Below the pieces are notes generated by a model. The model did no database searches, was not told the origin of the DNA, and saw only the letters and a list, made by a program, of their open reading frames with translations. From the NCBI GenBank assembly GCA_964483155.1, contig CAZAAC010000018.1, positions 1 through 46,067 of the forward strand: a stretch of 46,067 nt of DNA. The letters run 5' to 3'. Below are positions 42,197-46,067 of the stretch, in pieces. Origin of the DNA: JAAYYM01 sp964483155. GTDB lineage: Bacteria; Bacillota; Clostridia; Lachnospirales; Lachnospiraceae. How positions within the stretch are numbered: the stretch's first letter is position 1; the number at the start of each line of letters is the position of its first letter. The translations under genes were made by a program, and so were the position numbers.

Positions 42197-44329
42197 ATGA
42201 TAAGTTTTTTGAAAGCAAAAAGTGTTATACTAGCGATTTTTTTTGTTTCCATTTTATTAATGATAGTATTATATGCTGGCAATTTTTTTTCTGACAAGCA
42301 ATGGACAGGAGAGGAAGCGCTGGGAGTTAATCAAAATATAGAGAAAGGGGATTATGAGTTTACTGTAGGATATCAGTGTGATGAACCGGTTTATCTCGAA
42401 GCTTATATTACTGCAAATGGACAAGAACATGTTATTTGGGGCACAATATTGGAGCCTGCAGCGACACTCGGAAGTGTTACAGAGGCGAAAATGGACTTAA
42501 GTATTCCATATTCTATCCATAATCATAGCTTTCGTCTTCGCACACCATATGCAGTGGAAGGGCAGATTACGATTTCAAAACTTGCGATTGATTATATTGG
42601 TTCGCCAGTAAAGACAATTTTGTATTTACTTTCCTATATTTTATGTGCAGGCGCAATATTTTTGATTGTGAAAGAGAATAAACAACAATTGTATGCAATA
42701 CTTGCTTTGGCTGTTTTCTTTCTTACGCTGGGAAGTATATTTGTAAGAAACTCAATTTTTCTCGCAATCTGTATTCTGTTTTTTTGCATCCTGTTATTTT
42801 TTTGGTATATTAGGCGGGTGAGAATAAAGGAAGACTTTTTGCTTTATTTTGTTTTTTTACTATCATCATTAGTATTTATGCTGGCATTTACCACATCTTC
42901 ACCGCTCTTTACCATGAATTTTGGAATTGATGAACAGGTTTATTATTCTATGGCGAAGGGAATAGCCAGCGGATTGCATCCATATGAGGATATGTTTGAT
43001 CACAAGGGTCCGGTTTTCTATTTCTTGTATTTGTTAGGGTATATGATTTCTCCGGGCAAGTATTATGGTATTTATTTTATAGAGAGTGCTTTCATGGGGT
43101 TAGCACTGCTTTTCATTTATAAAATAGCATTATTTTTTCTAAAACATAGTACATCTGTGATTGTGGCTTTTGCATGTCTGCCTATGTTGTTAAATAAAGC
43201 GTATGCTAATGAAGGAAGCTCTTATGAACAATTAGCAGCTCCATTGCTAATTATTATGATATACTTGGTATTGCAATATTTTATGTCGGCAGAGGAAAAC
43301 AATACGAAAGAGATACCACTATGGAATCCCCTGTTGCAGGGCATATTTTTTGCAATCATATTGTTAGGCAAATTCAATGTCAGTGTCGTATGGGCATTTC
43401 TTTCAGCTTCCGTATTTTTATATTTGCTGATTAAAAAAAAGGTTTTAACATTTCGTAAGCATTTATGCGTATATTTTGTAGGTTTCCTAGTTGTAGCGTT
43501 ACCTGTAATACTATACCTTATGATACAAAATATTTTCGGAGTATTTGTAAATAGTTATTTTCTTTTCAATTCTATATATGCGAATATATACTCGATTTCG
43601 GATACTTTAACAGGCGCGTTCTCTAGAATATACGATCAGTTTATGTTGTTTAAAATAAGTTCAATTTTTATATTGATTGGTATTGTGGGTCTTGTAATTG
43701 AAAAGAAAGTAATCATTGTTTATGGAAAAATTGTCATGGTGCTTTCACTGGCTATCCTGTTGTTCAGCACCTATATGGGAAAGCATGCATATTCGTATTA
43801 TTTTTCTTTAGTAGCAGTATACACGGTATTTGGAGTAATACTTGTTGCAAGTCTAGTTGAGAAGATGCTAATGGAGAGTGCTACAGGTGAAAGACGTGTT
43901 GAAGTGGGAATAAGTATATTCTTCGTGCTTCTTACTTTCTGGGTAAATAATACACTGATGGAATCATACTTGTTTGATAAAGAGGCGACAGCGCAGGATA
44001 TTATCATTCATGAGATGCGACTACGGTCAGCAGATGGGGATACATCGTTCTTTGAGTTTGATATGTTAGAGCAAGGATTCTGTCCGCAAGCTGATGTAGC
44101 ACCTTATGTACAATATTTCTTTTGTCCTAATATTTCACCAGAAGTGTATCCTAAGCTTCAAGCAGAACAAAACAGATATTTAGAGGAAAAAATTACGGAA
44201 TATGTAGTTGTATGTCGTTATGCCGCAGAAGATTATCCCCCTTATGAAACTCTAAATGCAAATTATGAGTTTGTTAGTAAACACACGAATAATGATGAAA
44301 GAACATTTATGTTATATAAGCGCAAGTGA
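42197..44329 (+). CDS. GT-C-type (GT39-like) membrane glycosyltransferase, long form
   Basis: A 710-residue membrane protein. After a first transmembrane segment (about 7-27) comes an outside beta-rich region of about 110 residues, then about ten further membrane helices and a soluble tail of about 130 residues. D245/E246 (NFGIDEQVYYS) and D268 in MFDHKGPVFYF mark the GT-C active loop. The same FDxKGP loop occurs in the protein at 7645-9108, which lacks the N-terminal region. ATG 42197 is best supported by GGGGGA; GTG 42167 and ATG 42188 are less so. A GT2 enzyme that could feed it follows. Confidence 0.75.
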   Translation: MISFLKAKSVILAIFFVSILLMIVLYAGNFFSDKQWTGEEALGVNQNIEKGDYEFTVGYQCDEPVYLEAYITANGQEHVIWGTILEPAATLGSVTEAKMDLSIPYSIHNHSFRLRTPYAVEGQITISKLAIDYIGSPVKTILYLLSYILCAGAIFLIVKENKQQLYAILALAVFFLTLGSIFVRNSIFLAICILFFCILLFFWYIRRVRIKEDFLLYFVFLLSSLVFMLAFTTSSPLFTMNFGIDEQVYYSMAKGIASGLHPYEDMFDHKGPVFYFLYLLGYMISPGKYYGIYFIESAFMGLALLFIYKIALFFLKHSTSVIVAFACLPMLLNKAYANEGSSYEQLAAPLLIIMIYLVLQYFMSAEENNTKEIPLWNPLLQGIFFAIILLGKFNVSVVWAFLSASVFLYLLIKKKVLTFRKHLCVYFVGFLVVALPVILYLMIQNIFGVFVNSYFLFNSIYANIYSISDTLTGAFSRIYDQFMLFKISSIFILIGIVGLVIEKKVIIVYGKIVMVLSLAILLFSTYMGKHAYSYYFSLVAVYTVFGVILVASLVEKMLMESATGERRVEVGISIFFVLLTFWVNNTLMESYLFDKEATAQDIIIHEMRLRSADGDTSFFEFDMLEQGFCPQADVAPYVQYFFCPNISPEVYPKLQAEQNRYLEEKITEYVVVCRYAAEDYPPYETLNANYEFVSKHTNNDERTFMLYKRK

Positions 44330-44382
44330 TGTAGGAAAAGCGAGAAACAAAAAATATGTGAAAATATGGAGAACAGGTAACT

Positions 44383-45327
44383 ATGGATAAGATAGCAGTA
44401 TTGATTCCCTGTTATAATGAAAGTAAAACAATTAGAAAAGTCATCCGGGATATGCGTGAGACATTGCCAGAAGCAATGATTTATGTTTATGACAACAATT
44501 CCAGTGACGGAACAGACCTAATCGCAAAAGAAGAGAATGCCATCGTCAGATACGAGACACAGCAGGGAAAAGGGGCGGTAATCCGTTCTATGTTCCAGGA
44601 TATTGACGCAGATTGTTATCTCATGATAGATGGGGATGACACTTATCCTGCTGAAAACGCCAGAGAGATGGTAAATCATGTGCTGGAGAAGGGATATGAC
44701 ATGGTCATCGGAGATCGCCTTTCGTCCACTTATTTTACCGAGAATAAGAGAAAGTTTCATAACTTTGGAAATGTGCTTGTCAGAAAGATGATAAACTTTA
44801 TCTTTAAAAGTGATATTAAGGATATCATGACAGGATATCGTGCCTTTGGATATGCATTTGTAAAAACCTTTCCTGTGACCTCAAGAGGCTTTGAAATCGA
44901 GACAGAGGTGACGATTCATGCGCTAGATAAGAATATGCATATCAAAACGGTGGAGATACCCTATCGTGACCGGCCCGATGGAAGCGAATCAAAGCTAAAT
45001 ACATTTTCTGATGGTGCAAAGGTACTGCGGACGATCGTGACACTCTTCAGGAATACCAGGCCAATGGCATTTTTTGGTATAGTGTCTATTTTTCTGTTTG
45101 TAGTAGCTGCGGCTCTTTTCATACCTGTATTTATCGAATTTCTGGAAACCGGTATCGTGCCGAGATTTCCTACATTGATTATGAGTATCTTTTTTGGTCT
45201 GGCGGCGATACAGTCTTATTTTAGCGGACTGATATTACATGTCCTGGTGGGTCAGCAAAAAAACGAGTTTGAAATTCATCTGAATGCATGCAAGCGAGAT
45301 TATCATACGTATGGAGAGAAAATGTAG
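44383..45327 (+). CDS. GT2 glycosyltransferase with C-terminal membrane helices
   Basis: A 314-residue enzyme with an N-terminal GT-A domain (VLIPCYNESKTIRK; DNNSSDGT; metal-binding DGDDTYP) and two C-terminal membrane segments (about 225-250 and 265-290). This is the plan of polyprenyl-phosphate hexose synthases (DPM1/GtrB-like), which place a sugar on undecaprenyl phosphate at the inner face. The product would be the donor for the GT-C enzymes nearby. ATG 44383 follows ACAGGTAAC. A further membrane-protein gene begins 13 bases after it. Confidence 0.87.
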   Translation: MDKIAVLIPCYNESKTIRKVIRDMRETLPEAMIYVYDNNSSDGTDLIAKEENAIVRYETQQGKGAVIRSMFQDIDADCYLMIDGDDTYPAENAREMVNHVLEKGYDMVIGDRLSSTYFTENKRKFHNFGNVLVRKMINFIFKSDIKDIMTGYRAFGYAFVKTFPVTSRGFEIETEVTIHALDKNMHIKTVEIPYRDRPDGSESKLNTFSDGAKVLRTIVTLFRNTRPMAFFGIVSIFLFVVAAALFIPVFIEFLETGIVPRFPTLIMSIFFGLAAIQSYFSGLILHVLVGQQKNEFEIHLNACKRDYHTYGEKM

Positions 45328-45340
45328 GGAGGAATAAAAA

Positions 45341-46067
45341 GTGATTAGTGTTTTACTAAACTGGATTTATATCTTATTGACGACATTTATCATAGGCACT
45401 TTTTGTGTAAACAGATTTGCCTCTTTTATGAATTACCAGAAGAGGATCTGCCCTGTAACACGTATTATATCTGGCATAGCAGTGATAACCGCTTATGCTG
45501 GATATTTTAGTTTGCTTGGAGGCGTCGGCGTAGTTGCAAATCTTTTACTGATGCTCACCTGCTTTGTGTTTCTGCGGATAGACAGAGAATATTATCGTCT
45601 GGCTTTTCAATCATTACAGTCGGTGAAAATAAAAAAGATAGATATTATCTATACTGTGATTTGTGTCCTTGGCATACTTGGTATCGCTTATTTCTGTTCC
45701 AACACTAATTTTATGACGGATACGGGTCTTTACCATGCGCAGAGCATACACTGGATCGAAGAATATGGTGCGGTCAAAGGCATCGCAAATATGTTTGAAC
45801 GTTTGGGATATAATAGCAGCTTCTTTTCCTTTATAGCACTCTATAGCATGAAAGGTATCTTTGGACAATCGTTACACGCGGGGCAGGGATTTATAGCGGC
45901 GCTGATCTGTGTGTATGCGGTCATTGGCATTGTGAGAAATTTCAATAGAAAGCATATTGCCAGCAATATATGCCGCGTGGCACCATTCGTGTATACATTA
46001 ATTATTTTAAAAGAAATCATATCTCCGACCACAGATTATCCGACGGTATTTCTCATCATGTGGATGG
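45341..46067 (+). CDS. Polytopic membrane protein, cut by the window edge
   Basis: Open from GTG 45341 to the last base, 242 codons, 3' end missing. GGGAGG lies nine bases before the start. It has at least five hydrophobic segments in the part seen and an outside loop MTDTGLYHAQSIHWIEEYG, followed by GIANMFERLGYNSSFF. The D-x-GLYH pattern with a later NSS recalls the LIC_10190-type membrane family, often found in surface-polysaccharide loci; I name it tentatively. It is closely linked to the GT2 gene and probably acts in the same pathway. Confidence 0.75.
   Translation, partial: MISVLLNWIYILLTTFIIGTFCVNRFASFMNYQKRICPVTRIISGIAVITAYAGYFSLLGGVGVVANLLLMLTCFVFLRIDREYYRLAFQSLQSVKIKKIDIIYTVICVLGILGIAYFCSNTNFMTDTGLYHAQSIHWIEEYGAVKGIANMFERLGYNSSFFSFIALYSMKGIFGQSLHAGQGFIAALICVYAVIGIVRNFNRKHIASNICRVAPFVYTLIILKEIISPTTDYPTVFLIMWM

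Noticed and set aside
1..46067. CRISPR array, tRNA or rRNA genes, insertion sequences
   Set aside because: I saw no regularly spaced repeats with spacers, no tRNA-like cloverleaf with conserved arms, and no transposase-like reading frame.

Overview
The window looks like a chromosomal segment of a low-GC, strictly anaerobic Firmicute, most probably a Clostridia/Lachnospiraceae-type gut organism. Supporting this are AddAB in place of RecBCD, the DapF/DapL lysine route, an ECF thiamine transporter (ThiT) under a TPP riboswitch, a CIRCE-controlled groESL, a nitrilase-fused NAD synthetase followed by an ANTAR protein, a divergent Fe-S protein/Crp pair, and strong AGGAGG ribosome sites. The species assignment is inference. 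I see no tRNA, rRNA, CRISPR array, transposase or phage structural gene.

Layout. (1) 60-2537: a three-gene accessory cassette (WYL-domain repressor, GyrI-like ligand-binding protein, SPL-like radical SAM protein) with TGACA-type dyads before the first and second genes. (2) 2598-4074: a 4Fe-4S protein diverging from a Crp/Fnr regulator whose promoter is followed by a perfect 14-bp palindrome. (3) 4269-7536: two small membrane proteins, then on the minus strand an EAL phosphodiesterase with a degenerate GGDEF domain and a small protein of unknown function. (4) 7645-9108: a GT-C-like membrane glycosyltransferase. (5) 9169-13305: KtrB-KtrA potassium uptake genes followed closely by two SPFH proteins (HflK/HflC-like). 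(6) 13380-30004: a long co-directional housekeeping run of two aminotransferases, a methyltransferase, Hsp33, NadE, an ANTAR protein, DapF, DapL, AddB, AddA and a patatin-like protein. A strong terminator closes it against thiT.

(7) 30045-30938: thiT on the minus strand with its promoter, a TPP riboswitch, and a hairpin that covers the thiT ribosome site. (8) 31053-46067: mainly cell-envelope functions. These are a membrane-anchored exported protein, two GT2 polyprenyl-phosphate-type glycosyltransferases, several GT-C-like polytopic proteins, a DltD-like/MBOAT O-acylation pair and a PocR-type sensor with a degenerate GGDEF domain. The groESL operon sits in the middle.

How the genes fit together. 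The GT2 enzymes probably load a sugar onto a lipid phosphate. The GT-C proteins would use that donor outside the membrane, and the MBOAT/DltD-like pair would decorate the product with acyl groups, so 32-46 kb reads as an incompletely characterised surface-glycan assembly region that continues past the right edge. Two nucleotide-signalling proteins in the window (EAL; PocR-GGDEF-like) both have broken GGDEF motifs. The most promising unusual items are the 3 x 13-nt tandem repeat upstream of the GT2 promoter, the ribosome-site-sequestering hairpin of thiT, the pseudo-receiver ANTAR protein after nadE, the KtrAB-SPFH gene order, and a truncated gene end left at the border of the AT-rich 37.9-42.1 kb block. 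I found no convincing evidence of a wholly new defence or mobile system.
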